This document shows positions 1-8,379 of a stretch of DNA of 64,000 nucleotides, piece after piece. Position 1 is the stretch's first letter; each line of letters begins with the position of its first letter. The notes beneath the pieces are model-generated. The model was not told the DNA's origin. It saw nothing but the letters and a program-made list of their open reading frames with translations, and did not search any database. Location of the stretch: NCBI RefSeq assembly GCF_014334015.1, contig NZ_CP060488.1, positions 5,352,501 through 5,416,500 on the forward strand, written 5' to 3'. A program made the position numbers and the translations under genes. Origin of the DNA: Bacteroides sp. M10 (GTDB lineage Bacteria; Bacteroidota; Bacteroidia; Bacteroidales; Bacteroidaceae).

Positions 1-450
1 AACCATTGCCAGAATATGATTACCCTGACCAACCGAAACAAGACAATGGATGTAGACATTAAACTGCAAATGCCTAAAGAGCCTTACATGCTCTACACAG
101 ATCCCTTGCGCCTGCAACAGATTATTATCAATCTGCTGAACAACGCCTTGAAATTCACTCCTGCCGGAGGAAGCATTACGCTGGATTATGAAGTGGACGA
201 AGAAAAGCAATGTATGCTGTTCTCGGTAACTGATACCGGCACCGGAATCCCCGAAGATAAACAGGAGCTGGTATTCCAACGTTTCGAAAAGCTGAATGAA
301 TTCGTGCAGGGTACAGGATTGGGACTGGCTATCTGCAAACTGACCATCCAATATATGGGAGGTGATATCTGGATTGACAAGAATTACAAAAATGGCGCCC
401 GGTTTATCTTTTCTCATCCTATCAAAAAACAGGAATCAACAGAAAAATGA
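1..450 (+). CDS. Sensor histidine kinase, C-terminal fragment (HATPase_c)
   Basis: Only the last 149 residues are in the window; the reading frame is open from base 1, so the gene starts upstream. What is visible is a GHKL ATP-binding domain: the N box (NLLNNALKFTPAGG), the G1 box (DTGTGIPEDK) followed by an F box (VFQRFEKL), and the G2 box (GTGLGLAI). The protein ends about 35 residues after G2, so there is no C-terminal receiver or output domain as in Bacteroides hybrid kinases. It would autophosphorylate a histidine in the missing DHp domain and pass phosphate to an unseen response regulator. The signal sensed cannot be told. The thiamine operon follows after a promoter and riboswitch, so it is probably a separate transcription unit. 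Confidence 0.9.
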   Translation, partial: NHCQNMITLTNRNKTMDVDIKLQMPKEPYMLYTDPLRLQQIIINLLNNALKFTPAGGSITLDYEVDEEKQCMLFSVTDTGTGIPEDKQELVFQRFEKLNEFVQGTGLGLAICKLTIQYMGGDIWIDKNYKNGARFIFSHPIKKQESTEK

Positions 451-492
451 AAAAAAATCGACTGATTTAGTGTTTTTCTGTTTCTTTTTCAC

Positions 493-500
493 TTACTTTG
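493..500 (+). promoter_or_regulatory. Promoter -7 box of the thiamine operon
   Basis: TTACTTTG matches the Bacteroidetes -7 consensus TAnnTTTG at 7 of 8 positions. It lies just upstream of the first conserved riboswitch bases, which places the likely transcription start near 507. No clear -33 TTTG was found. Confidence 0.45.
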
Positions 501-507
501 CCCCCGT

Positions 508-592
508 AAAGACAAAGGGGTGCCCCATGAGGGGCTGAGATTATACCCTAGGAACCTGAGGCAGTTAGTACTGACGTAGGGATTGTGTTTCT
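508..592 (+). promoter_or_regulatory. TPP riboswitch (THI element)
   Basis: The conserved blocks of the thiamine-pyrophosphate aptamer occur in order: GGGGTGCC near 517-524, GGGCTGAGA at 532-540, ACCC at 545-548, GAACCTGA at 552-559, and CAGTTAGTACTGACGTAGGG at 562-581. It sits 70-150 bases before thiS. In this class TPP binding represses thiamine biosynthesis. The region 592-659 has no strong intrinsic terminator, so control may act on translation of thiS or by another route; that last point is inference. Confidence 0.95.
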
Positions 593-659
593 TCTTATCG
601 CCTTTCCATTCAAGCACGCTCTTTGTATTTACTTTCAACTTATTTATTCTGATAGGACA

Positions 660-860
660 ATGAAAGTACAAGTGAACAACAAAGAGGTGGAAATTACTCC
701 CGACTCTACCCTTACACAACTGACAGCACAGCTCGAACTTCCGGTTCAAGGCATTGCTATCGCCGTAAACAACAAAATGATTCCCCGTACCGAATGGGAG
801 GGTTTCATATTGCATGAGAACGATAACCTGGTGATTATCAAAGCTGCTTGCGGAGGATAA
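660..860 (+). CDS. thiS: Sulfur carrier protein ThiS
   Basis: ThiS is a 66-residue ubiquitin-fold sulfur carrier. Its C-terminal glycine is adenylated and thiocarboxylated, and the sulfur is donated to thiazole formation by ThiG. The protein starts MKVQVNNKEVEI and ends AACGG, with the obligatory terminal Gly-Gly. I chose the ATG at 660 because the longer open frame from 585 would start inside the riboswitch and add 25 residues absent from the family. thiE begins 4 bases after the stop codon, so the two are probably translationally coupled. Confidence 0.95.
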   Translation: MKVQVNNKEVEITPDSTLTQLTAQLELPVQGIAIAVNNKMIPRTEWEGFILHENDNLVIIKAACGG

Positions 861-864
861 GGGA

Positions 865-1482
865 ATGGTCAGTCTACAATTTATCACGCATCAGACCGAA
901 CGGTACTCGTACCTCGAATCGGCACGTATGGCACTCGAAGGCGGGTGCAAATGGATCCAACTACGCATGAAAGAGGCTCCTCTCGAAGAAGTGGAGGCAG
1001 TAGCCCTGCAACTGAAACCGCTTTGTAAAGAGCACGAAGCAATCCTGGTTCTGGACGATCACGTTGAACTGGCGCGAAAGCTGGAAGTGGACGGTGTGCA
1101 TCTGGGCAAAAAGGATATGCCTATCGACCAGGCCCGCCAAATTCTTGGAGAGGCTTTCATTATCGGCGGCACTGCAAATACATTCGAAGATGTTGTACAG
1201 CACTATCGTGCCGGTGCCGATTATCTTGGCATCGGTCCTTTCCGGTTTACTACCACCAAAAAGAATTTAAGCCCTGTACTGGGATTGGAAGGCTATTCCT
1301 CCATCCTTTCACAGATGAAAGAGGCGAATATCGAAATCCCCGTAGTAGCGATTGGAGGAATCACTTATGAGGATATTCCTGCCATACTTCACACAGGAGT
1401 AAACGGGATAGCCCTATCGGGAACCATTCTCGGAGCGGATAATCCGGTAGAAGAGACACGTAGAATCATTGAAAGTGATTAA
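865..1482 (+). CDS. thiE: Thiamine-phosphate synthase
   Basis: A 205-residue TIM barrel that joins HMP-pyrophosphate to thiazole phosphate to give thiamine phosphate. Family motifs are present in order: WIQLRMKEAP (pyrophosphate-binding Gln/Arg/Lys), LVLDDHVELA, DGVHLGKKDMP, GGTANTFEDV, YLGIGPFRFTTTKKN and VVAIGGI near the C-terminus. Unlike the second paralogue at 6108 it keeps the full set of catalytic motifs, so it is the likely functional thiamine-phosphate synthase. It lies 4 bases after thiS, and the following 159-base gap to thiG holds a large inverted repeat. Confidence 0.95.
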   Translation: MVSLQFITHQTERYSYLESARMALEGGCKWIQLRMKEAPLEEVEAVALQLKPLCKEHEAILVLDDHVELARKLEVDGVHLGKKDMPIDQARQILGEAFIIGGTANTFEDVVQHYRAGADYLGIGPFRFTTTKKNLSPVLGLEGYSSILSQMKEANIEIPVVAIGGITYEDIPAILHTGVNGIALSGTILGADNPVEETRRIIESD

Positions 1483-1490
1483 TGGAAATT

Positions 1491-1595
1491 TATAGAAACG
1501 CAGATTAACGCAAATTTTCGCAAAAAATTAAGTTCTCCAACATAGCGTAGCCCTCTAATAATCTGCGAAAATTTGCGTTAATCTGCGTTTCTATA
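1491..1595. repeat. Perfect 32-bp inverted repeat between thiE and thiG
   Basis: Arms at 1491-1522 and 1564-1595 are perfect reverse complements, beginning TATAGAAACGCAGATTAACG on the left, with a 41-base spacer. In the thi transcript this would form a 32-bp stem. The arm has short internal repeats (ACGCA-GATTA-ACGCA) like the hairpins at 18847-18919 and 44690-44784. There is no U-tract after it, so it is not a standard intrinsic terminator. It may be a dispersed repeat, an mRNA-processing or stability element, or both. Confidence 0.9.
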
Positions 1596-1641
1596 ATTGT
1601 CTGCAAAATTAGCATTTAAATAATCAACTAAAATATAGAGA

Positions 1642-2415
1642 ATGGAAAAGTTAGTAATTGCGGGACGCGAATTTAACTCCCGTCTTTTCCTGGGAACAGG
1701 AAAATTCAATTCCAATGAAATAATGGAACAAGCTATTCTGGCTTCAGGTACGGAAATGGTTACTGTTGCCATGAAACGAATCGACATGGACAACAAAGAG
1801 GATGACATGCTGAAACATATTATTCATCCGAATATTCAGCTATTGCCCAATACTTCCGGTGTACGTAATGCAGAGGAGGCTGTTTTTGCAGCACAACTGG
1901 CTCGTGAAGCCTTTGGAACAAATTGGCTGAAACTGGAAATTCACCCGGACCCACGCTATCTGCTCCCTGACTCTATCGAGACACTGAAAGCTACAGAAGA
2001 ACTGGTAAAACTGGGTTTTATCGTATTGCCTTATTGTCAGGCTGACCCTGTACTCTGCAAACGTCTGGAAGAAGCAGGCGCAGCTACTGTTATGCCGCTC
2101 GGTGCACCAATCGGTACCAATAAAGGATTGCAGACCAAAGAATTCCTGCAAATCATTATCGAACAGGCAGGTATCCCGGTAGTCGTAGATGCAGGTATCG
2201 GTGCACCCAGTCATGCTGCCGAAGCAATGGAACTGGGAGCTTCCGCTGTATTAGTTAATACCGCAATAGCCGTTGCCGGAAATCCGGTAGAAATGGCAAA
2301 AGCATTCAAAGCGGCTACAGAAGCCGGCAGACAGGCTTACGAAGCAGGATTAGGATTACAAGCCGTCGACTTCGTGGCAGAAGCAAGTTCACCTCTAACG
2401 GCTTTTCTTGATTAA
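1642..2415 (+). CDS. thiG: Thiazole synthase
   Basis: ThiG (257 residues) condenses deoxyxylulose 5-phosphate, dehydroglycine and the ThiS thiocarboxylate into the thiazole phosphate moiety. The Schiff-base lysine lies in WLKLEIHPD (about residue 96). Also present are the N-terminal FLGTGKF motif, [14 protein letters not shown], and [18 protein letters not shown] near the C-terminus, which binds phosphate. The dehydroglycine donor should come from ThiH, encoded two genes downstream. thiC follows 13 bases after the stop codon. Confidence 0.96.
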   Translation: MEKLVIAGREFNSRLFLGTGKFNSNEIMEQAILASGTEMVTVAMKRIDMDNKEDDMLKHIIHPNIQLLPNTSGVRNAEEAVFAAQLAREAFGTNWLKLEIHPDPRYLLPDSIETLKATEELVKLGFIVLPYCQADPVLCKRLEEAGAATVMPLGAPIGTNKGLQTKEFLQIIIEQAGIPVVVDAGIGAPSHAAEAMELGASAVLVNTAIAVAGNPVEMAKAFKAATEAGRQAYEAGLGLQAVDFVAEASSPLTAFLD

Positions 2416-2425
2416 AAACGAATAA

Positions 2426-4126
<1,701 letters not shown>

Positions 4127-4180
4127 TGAGTGGGGAGAAACAGAAAGTCAGCCCACTGACCGAACCTGCCCTCCCCTCAT

Positions 4181-4217
4181 TTCAATTTTCAATTTTTAAT
4201 TTTCAATTCTCAATTTA
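4181..4217 (+). repeat. A+T-rich degenerate linker repeat between thiC and thiH
   Basis: About five tandem, degenerate copies of a TCAATTT/TCAATTC heptamer fill the last third of the 97-base gap. The same motif occurs in the rnfA-rnfE gap (35208-35318). It is non-coding and has no strong hairpin of its own. The function is unknown. Confidence 0.7.
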
Positions 4218-4223
4218 ATAAGA

Positions 4224-5348
4224 ATGTTCTCCGACGAATTAGAAAAAATATCCTGGGAAGAGACGACAAAAGCCATCTATTCCAAAACAGATGCCGACGT
4301 ACGCCGTGCATTGGGTAAAAAAGAGCATCTGGATGTCAACGACTTTATGGCGCTGATTTCACCTGCCGCCACTCCTTATCTGGAAGTGATGGCACGCCTT
4401 AGTCAGAAATATACGATGGAACGGTTCGGTAAGACTATCTCCATGTTCGTACCACTCTACCTGACTAATTCATGTACCAACTCCTGTGTCTATTGCGGTT
4501 TCCACATCAGCAATCCGATGAAGAGAACGATACTGACAGAGGAAGAGATTGTCAACGAATACAAAGCCATCAAACGACTGGCTCCTTTTGAAAATCTACT
4601 GCTCGTAACCGGTGAAAACCCGGCCGCAGCAGGTGTTCCCTACATTGCCCGGGCGCTGGATTTGGCAAAACCTTATTTCAGCAACCTGCAAATTGAAGTA
4701 ATGCCCCTTAAAGCAGAAGAATATCAGGAACTGACTAATCATGGTCTGAATGGAGTGATCTGTTTTCAAGAGACTTACCATAAAGCAAATTACAAGACAT
4801 ATCATCCGAGAGGCATGAAGTCTAAATTCGAATGGCGTGTAGATGGCTTCGACCGCATGGGACAGGCAGGTGTACATAAAATTGGCATGGGTGTCCTGAT
4901 CGGTCTGGAAGAATGGCGGACAGACGTAACGATGATGGCTTATCATCTGCGTTATCTGCAGAAGCATTACTGGAAAACAAAATACAGCGTAAATTTCCCG
5001 CGTATGCGCCCGTCTGAAAATGGCGGATTCCAACCGAATGTAGTCATGAACGACCGGGAACTGGCTCAACTTACATTCGCGATGCGAATCTTCGACCACG
5101 ACGTAGATATCTCCTATTCCACCCGTGAAAGTGCAGAAATCCGGAATCACATGGCAACGCTCGGTGTTACAACCATGAGTGCGGAGAGTAAAACTGAACC
5201 GGGAGGATATTACAGTTATCCTCAAACCCTGGAACAATTTCACGTAAGTGATGAGCGAAAGGCGGTTGAAGTGGAACGTGACTTGAAGAAACTGGGTCGC
5301 GAACCGGTTTGGAAGGATTGGGATCAGTCTTTTGATTTTAAAAGATAG
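4224..5348 (+). CDS. thiH: 2-iminoacetate (dehydroglycine) synthase
   Basis: ThiH is a radical-SAM tyrosine lyase. It splits L-tyrosine to p-cresol and dehydroglycine, which ThiG uses for the thiazole ring. The 374-residue product carries the cluster motif CTNSCVYCGF (about residues 84-91), followed by a TIM-barrel core and a C-terminal ThiH-specific region (STRESAEIRNHM). A ThiH rather than a ThiO glycine oxidase fits an anaerobe. The ThiF-like gene begins 4 bases after the stop codon. Confidence 0.96.
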   Translation: MFSDELEKISWEETTKAIYSKTDADVRRALGKKEHLDVNDFMALISPAATPYLEVMARLSQKYTMERFGKTISMFVPLYLTNSCTNSCVYCGFHISNPMKRTILTEEEIVNEYKAIKRLAPFENLLLVTGENPAAAGVPYIARALDLAKPYFSNLQIEVMPLKAEEYQELTNHGLNGVICFQETYHKANYKTYHPRGMKSKFEWRVDGFDRMGQAGVHKIGMGVLIGLEEWRTDVTMMAYHLRYLQKHYWKTKYSVNFPRMRPSENGGFQPNVVMNDRELAQLTFAMRIFDHDVDISYSTRESAEIRNHMATLGVTTMSAESKTEPGGYYSYPQTLEQFHVSDERKAVEVERDLKKLGREPVWKDWDQSFDFKR

Positions 5349-5352
5349 GCAG

Positions 5353-6045
5353 ATGCGGTACGACAGACAAATCATACTTCCCGAAATCGGAGAAGAAGGT
5401 CAGAAGAAACTGCAGGAAGCCAAAGTGCTTATTGTAGGTGTGGGAGGGCTAGGCTCTCCCATCGCTCTCTACCTGGCAGGCGCCGGTGTGGGATGTCTCG
5501 GACTGGTAGATGACGATTTGGTAAGCATCACTAACCTGCAACGACAAGTTCTCTATTCCGAAAAGGAATTAGGTAAACCGAAAGCCATCTGTGCAGCGGA
5601 ACGGCTCTCCGCTCTCAACAGCGAGATCAGAATACATCCCTACTCTACCCGGTTGACAAAAGAAAATGCTTATCATATCATTCAGGAATATGATATAGTA
5701 GTCGACGGCTGTGATAACTTTGCCACCCGCTACCTGATTAACGATATCTGCATTGAACAGAAAAAGCCATACGTATATGGTGCTATCTGCGGCTTTGAAG
5801 GACAAGTTTCTGTATTCAACTACGGAAACCAGAAAAAGAACTACCGGGATCTTTATCCCGACGAAGAAGAAATGCAACGAATGCCTCCTCCGCCTAAAGG
5901 TGTGATGGGAGTTACTCCTGCTATTGTAGGAAGCGTTGAAGCTACGGAAGTGCTGAAAATAATCTGTGATTTTGGAGATGCTTTAGCCGGCGAACTATGG
6001 ACAATCGACCTGCGGACATGGCAATCTAACAAATTTTCACTATAA
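5353..6045 (+). CDS. thiF: ThiF/MoeB/HesA family adenylyltransferase lacking zinc cysteines
   Basis: An E1-like adenylyltransferase (230 residues), expected to activate the ThiS C-terminal glycine with ATP. It has the nucleotide loop GVGGLGSP, the LQRQVLYSE region, and DGCDNFATRYLIND, which carries the metal-binding Asp. Oddly, the two CxxC pairs that bind structural zinc in E. coli ThiF and MoeB are missing: the first region reads YRDLYPDEEEMQRMPPPPKG and the C-terminus ends WTIDLRTWQS. I chose ATG 5353 because it begins the conserved MRYDRQIILPEIG. An in-frame TTG at 5332 would overlap thiH. Operon position supports a role in thiamine synthesis. Confidence 0.88.
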   Translation: MRYDRQIILPEIGEEGQKKLQEAKVLIVGVGGLGSPIALYLAGAGVGCLGLVDDDLVSITNLQRQVLYSEKELGKPKAICAAERLSALNSEIRIHPYSTRLTKENAYHIIQEYDIVVDGCDNFATRYLINDICIEQKKPYVYGAICGFEGQVSVFNYGNQKKNYRDLYPDEEEMQRMPPPPKGVMGVTPAIVGSVEATEVLKIICDFGDALAGELWTIDLRTWQSNKFSL

Positions 6046-6072
6046 AGGTTGGTTTCTGACATAGTTAATTAG

Positions 6073-6080
6073 TAACTTTG
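6073..6080 (+). promoter_or_regulatory. Candidate internal promoter before the TenI-like gene
   Basis: TAACTTTG is a perfect match to TAnnTTTG, 28 bases before the ATG at 6108 and just after the ThiF-like gene. If active, it would let the last gene be expressed independently of the TPP riboswitch. Confidence 0.45.
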
Positions 6081-6107
6081 CTAAGCAATCCAATTTTAAC
6101 AAAAGAA

Positions 6108-6716
6108 ATGAAACTAATTGTAGTTACCACCCCTACCTTCTTCGTCGAAGAAGATAAGATTATTACCGCTCTTTTCGAAGAGGGGCTGGACGTCCTACAT
6201 CTTAGGAAGCCGGAAACTCCGGCAATGTATTCGGAACGGCTATTGACACTTATTCCGGATAAATATCACCGCCGTATCGTCACGCATGAACATTTCTATC
6301 TGAAAGAAGAATTTAATCTGATGGGTATCCACCTGAATGCACGTAATCCCAAAGAGCCGCATGATTATTATGGTCACATCAGCTGTTCGTGCCATTCAGT
6401 GGAGGAGGTAAAAAACAGAAAGCATTTTTACGACTATGTTTTTATGAGTCCTATTTATGACAGTATCTCTAAAGTGAATTACTATTCAACATATACTGCC
6501 GAAGAATTGCGTGAAGCACAAAGAGCCAAAATTATCGATTCGAAAGTGATGGCATTGGGAGGTATCAATGAAGATAATTTGCTGGAGATTAAAGATTTCG
6601 GTTTCGGAGGAGCCGTCGTATTAGGAGATCTTTGGAACAAATTCGACGCCTGTCAGGATCAGAACTATTTAGCCGTAATCGAGCACTTTAAAAAGTTGAA
6701 AAAGCTATCAGATTAA
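6108..6716 (+). CDS. TenI-like / second ThiE-family protein
   Basis: A 202-residue member of the ThiE/TenI TIM-barrel family. Seen: VLHLRKPETP at the N-terminal phosphate region, HSVEEV, VFMSPIYDSISK and VMALGGI. The stretch that in ThiE reads LDDHVELA is here THEHFYLKEE, and the TANTFEDV region is replaced by CHSVEEVK. Several ThiE substrate-binding residues are therefore altered. The closest known role would be TenI, the thiazole tautomerase, or a diverged thiamine-phosphate synthase; this choice is inference. I chose ATG 6108 because the open frame from 6078 would begin inside the promoter box. Confidence 0.75.
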   Translation: MKLIVVTTPTFFVEEDKIITALFEEGLDVLHLRKPETPAMYSERLLTLIPDKYHRRIVTHEHFYLKEEFNLMGIHLNARNPKEPHDYYGHISCSCHSVEEVKNRKHFYDYVFMSPIYDSISKVNYYSTYTAEELREAQRAKIIDSKVMALGGINEDNLLEIKDFGFGGAVVLGDLWNKFDACQDQNYLAVIEHFKKLKKLSD

Positions 6717-6796
6717 TAAAAAGCCGATAGTAAACTGACTGTACATTCCTATTGTATATCCAATAAAAGAAATGACTTTCTCAATCATAAAATAAA

Positions 6797-6840
6797 AAAG
6801 CCGCTGTGAATTGTTTTCTGCAACGGCTTTCTGTATTTTC
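6797..6840. terminator. Bidirectional terminator after the thiamine operon
   Basis: AAAGCCGCTG (6797-6806) pairs with CAACGGCTTT (6831-6840) with one mismatch. A-rich and T-rich flanks allow use in both directions. It lies between convergent genes ending at 6716 (+) and 6853 (-). Confidence 0.75.
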
Positions 6841-6852
6841 GGTGTTTTCTTA

Positions 6853-7425
6853 TCAGAACTTATATCCCACGATAATAGAGAAGTTCATGTTTTTAGGATT
6901 ACCAACTTTTTGTACGTCAACCAGACCAAATTGACCATCCAAGCCTGCAATGATCCTACCAAATTCCAATGCAACTCCTACACCAAGACCGGCATCAAAA
7001 CGCTTCAAAGCATCATCACCAAAAGTGTCGACTTTACGTTCCGTATCATTACCTAAGTCAAACTTTGTTTTACCGGCAATACCACAAGCAAAATAAGGAC
7101 CTGCATTCACCACCAAATTAGTATTATCTGCTACATTAAAACGTGCAGCAGCCATTACTGGCAATTCCAAATACATTGCATTAATGCTATTGCCATCTTT
7201 CTTTGCACCTTTACTAGTTAAGAATAATGAAGGTTGCAGCGACCATGTATCAGTAAAAGCATATTCAAAACCTCCACCAAGTTTGAATCCAACTTTTGCA
7301 TTCAGATCAAGATCACCGGTGTAATTACTAAAGTTCATACCCACTTTGGCATTCCAACCTGTAATTTGAGAGAAACCTGCCACTGAAATCAGTGCAAATA
7401 AAACAAACAAAACACTCTTCTTCAT
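6853..7425 (-). CDS. PorT-family outer membrane beta-barrel protein
   Basis: A 190-residue protein with a signal peptide (MKKSVLFVLFALISVAGFSQ, cleavage near residue 19). It is followed by alternating amphipathic strands typical of an eight-stranded Bacteroidetes barrel: WNAKVGMNFSNYTG, GGGFEYAFTDTWSLQPSL, and a C-terminal strand IIVGYKF ending in an aromatic residue. It is expected in the outer membrane. The substrate and partners are unknown. A second, unrelated small barrel gene lies just upstream, but a terminator and separate promoters suggest independent transcription. Confidence 0.8.
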   Translation of the reverse strand: MKKSVLFVLFALISVAGFSQITGWNAKVGMNFSNYTGDLDLNAKVGFKLGGGFEYAFTDTWSLQPSLFLTSKGAKKDGNSINAMYLELPVMAAARFNVADNTNLVVNAGPYFACGIAGKTKFDLGNDTERKVDTFGDDALKRFDAGLGVGVALEFGRIIAGLDGQFGLVDVQKVGNPKNMNFSIIVGYKF

Positions 7426-7483
7426 AATTTTAAAGTTTTAAATTAATACTAAAGGTTTTTAGTAACCTCCTTGTTTAACAATA

Positions 7484-7491
7484 CAAATGTA
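7484..7491 (-). promoter_or_regulatory. Promoter -7 box for the PorT-type gene
   Basis: On the minus strand this reads TACATTTG, a match to TAnnTTTG, 59 bases before the ATG at 7425. Confidence 0.5.
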
Positions 7492-7559
7492 TAATTGTAA
7501 TTCGTATTAAACAACTTTTTCGTTAATAAGTGCGTAAAGTATAGAGATTATACATAAAA

Positions 7560-7592
7560 AAAGGGAATTCCCTATTTTTGAGAACTCCCTTT
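7560..7592 (-). terminator. Intrinsic terminator of the second barrel gene
   Basis: On the minus strand AAAGGGA pairs with TCCCTTT and is followed directly by a run of seven T. It is about 30 bases after the stop codon of the gene at 7620-8135. Confidence 0.75.
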
Positions 7593-7619
7593 CCTATTTG
7601 TTGAATTGTTTTCTTCTTA

Positions 7620-8135
7620 TTAGAATGCGTAATGGAAACCAATTGAAAGATCTTCACTGGTAAGTTCAAGACCAAAAGAATCTCCTAGCGTATTTATATT
7701 TCTACGATATCCCAGGAAACCATACTTGGCAATGAAAGAAAAGTGATCGTTCAATTTAACAGCAATACCCGGTCTAAGTCCTACTTGTCCGGCTTTAGTA
7801 GTGTCTCCGTCTTTAACCTTCACGAAGCCGAGAGCAGCAGTTCCGTCCAGGAACAAGCGAACCGCACCGGTTTCACAGTAAGTCCAACGAATGTATGGAG
7901 CAACAATTACTGAATTCTTTGTTAACCCTCCATTATAATTATGTGAATAATCCAATTCAGCACCCAATGCCCATGTTTCATTAAAGTTGTATCCAACTTC
8001 CGGAGCAACTTTAAAAGAAGTAGTGTTGCCTGTGCTGTTACGCCAAACGTTCAAAGATCCGCCTACGTAAATGTCTTGTGCTTTTACAGCGATAGTTGCC
8101 AACATTACAACTACCAATAATAAACCCTTTTTCAT
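7620..8135 (-). CDS. Small outer membrane beta-barrel protein
   Basis: A 171-residue exported protein. It has a signal peptide (MKKGLLLVVVMLATIAVKAQ, cleavage about residue 19) and repeated beta strands such as GGSLNVWRNS, VAPEVGYNFNETWALGAEL and LSIGFHYAF at the C-terminus. The pattern fits the OmpW/OprF-like 'outer membrane beta-barrel' families common in Bacteroides. No enzymatic motif is seen. It has its own promoter and terminator. Confidence 0.78.
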   Translation of the reverse strand: MKKGLLLVVVMLATIAVKAQDIYVGGSLNVWRNSTGNTTSFKVAPEVGYNFNETWALGAELDYSHNYNGGLTKNSVIVAPYIRWTYCETGAVRLFLDGTAALGFVKVKDGDTTKAGQVGLRPGIAVKLNDHFSFIAKYGFLGYRRNINTLGDSFGLELTSEDLSIGFHYAF

Positions 8136-8191
8136 TTTCTTTGTTTTTTAAAATTAAACGTTAGACCCCAATTCGGTCGATTTCTGGGGTG

Positions 8192-8199
8192 CAAATGTA
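8192..8199 (-). promoter_or_regulatory. Promoter -7 box for the small barrel gene
   Basis: The minus-strand TACATTTG matches TAnnTTTG, 57 bases before the ATG at 8135. Confidence 0.5.
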
Positions 8200-8304
8200 A
8201 AGCTGTTTTTAAGATTAAACAAACATTTAGTTAGTTTTTTATAATAAATACCAAATAAATACTGGTTAGTAAGCGGACAGCAATGCCCAACAGCCATAAA
8301 ATAA

Positions 8305-8344
8305 AATAGACTGCAAATACTTTCACAAGTATTTACAGTCTATT
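8305..8344 (-). terminator. Terminator of ppdK
   Basis: On the minus strand an AATAGACTG-(T/C)AAATACTT stem with a short GTGAA loop is followed by TTTTATTTTAT. It lies 36 bases after the ppdK stop codon. Confidence 0.75.
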
Positions 8345-8379
8345 TATCAGATAGTTAAGTACCTAACCAGCGTATTTGA

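Noticed and set aside
585..659. Longer ThiS start at 585
   Set aside because: It would lie inside the riboswitch and add 25 residues that ThiS proteins do not have; ATG 660 gives the standard 66-residue protein.
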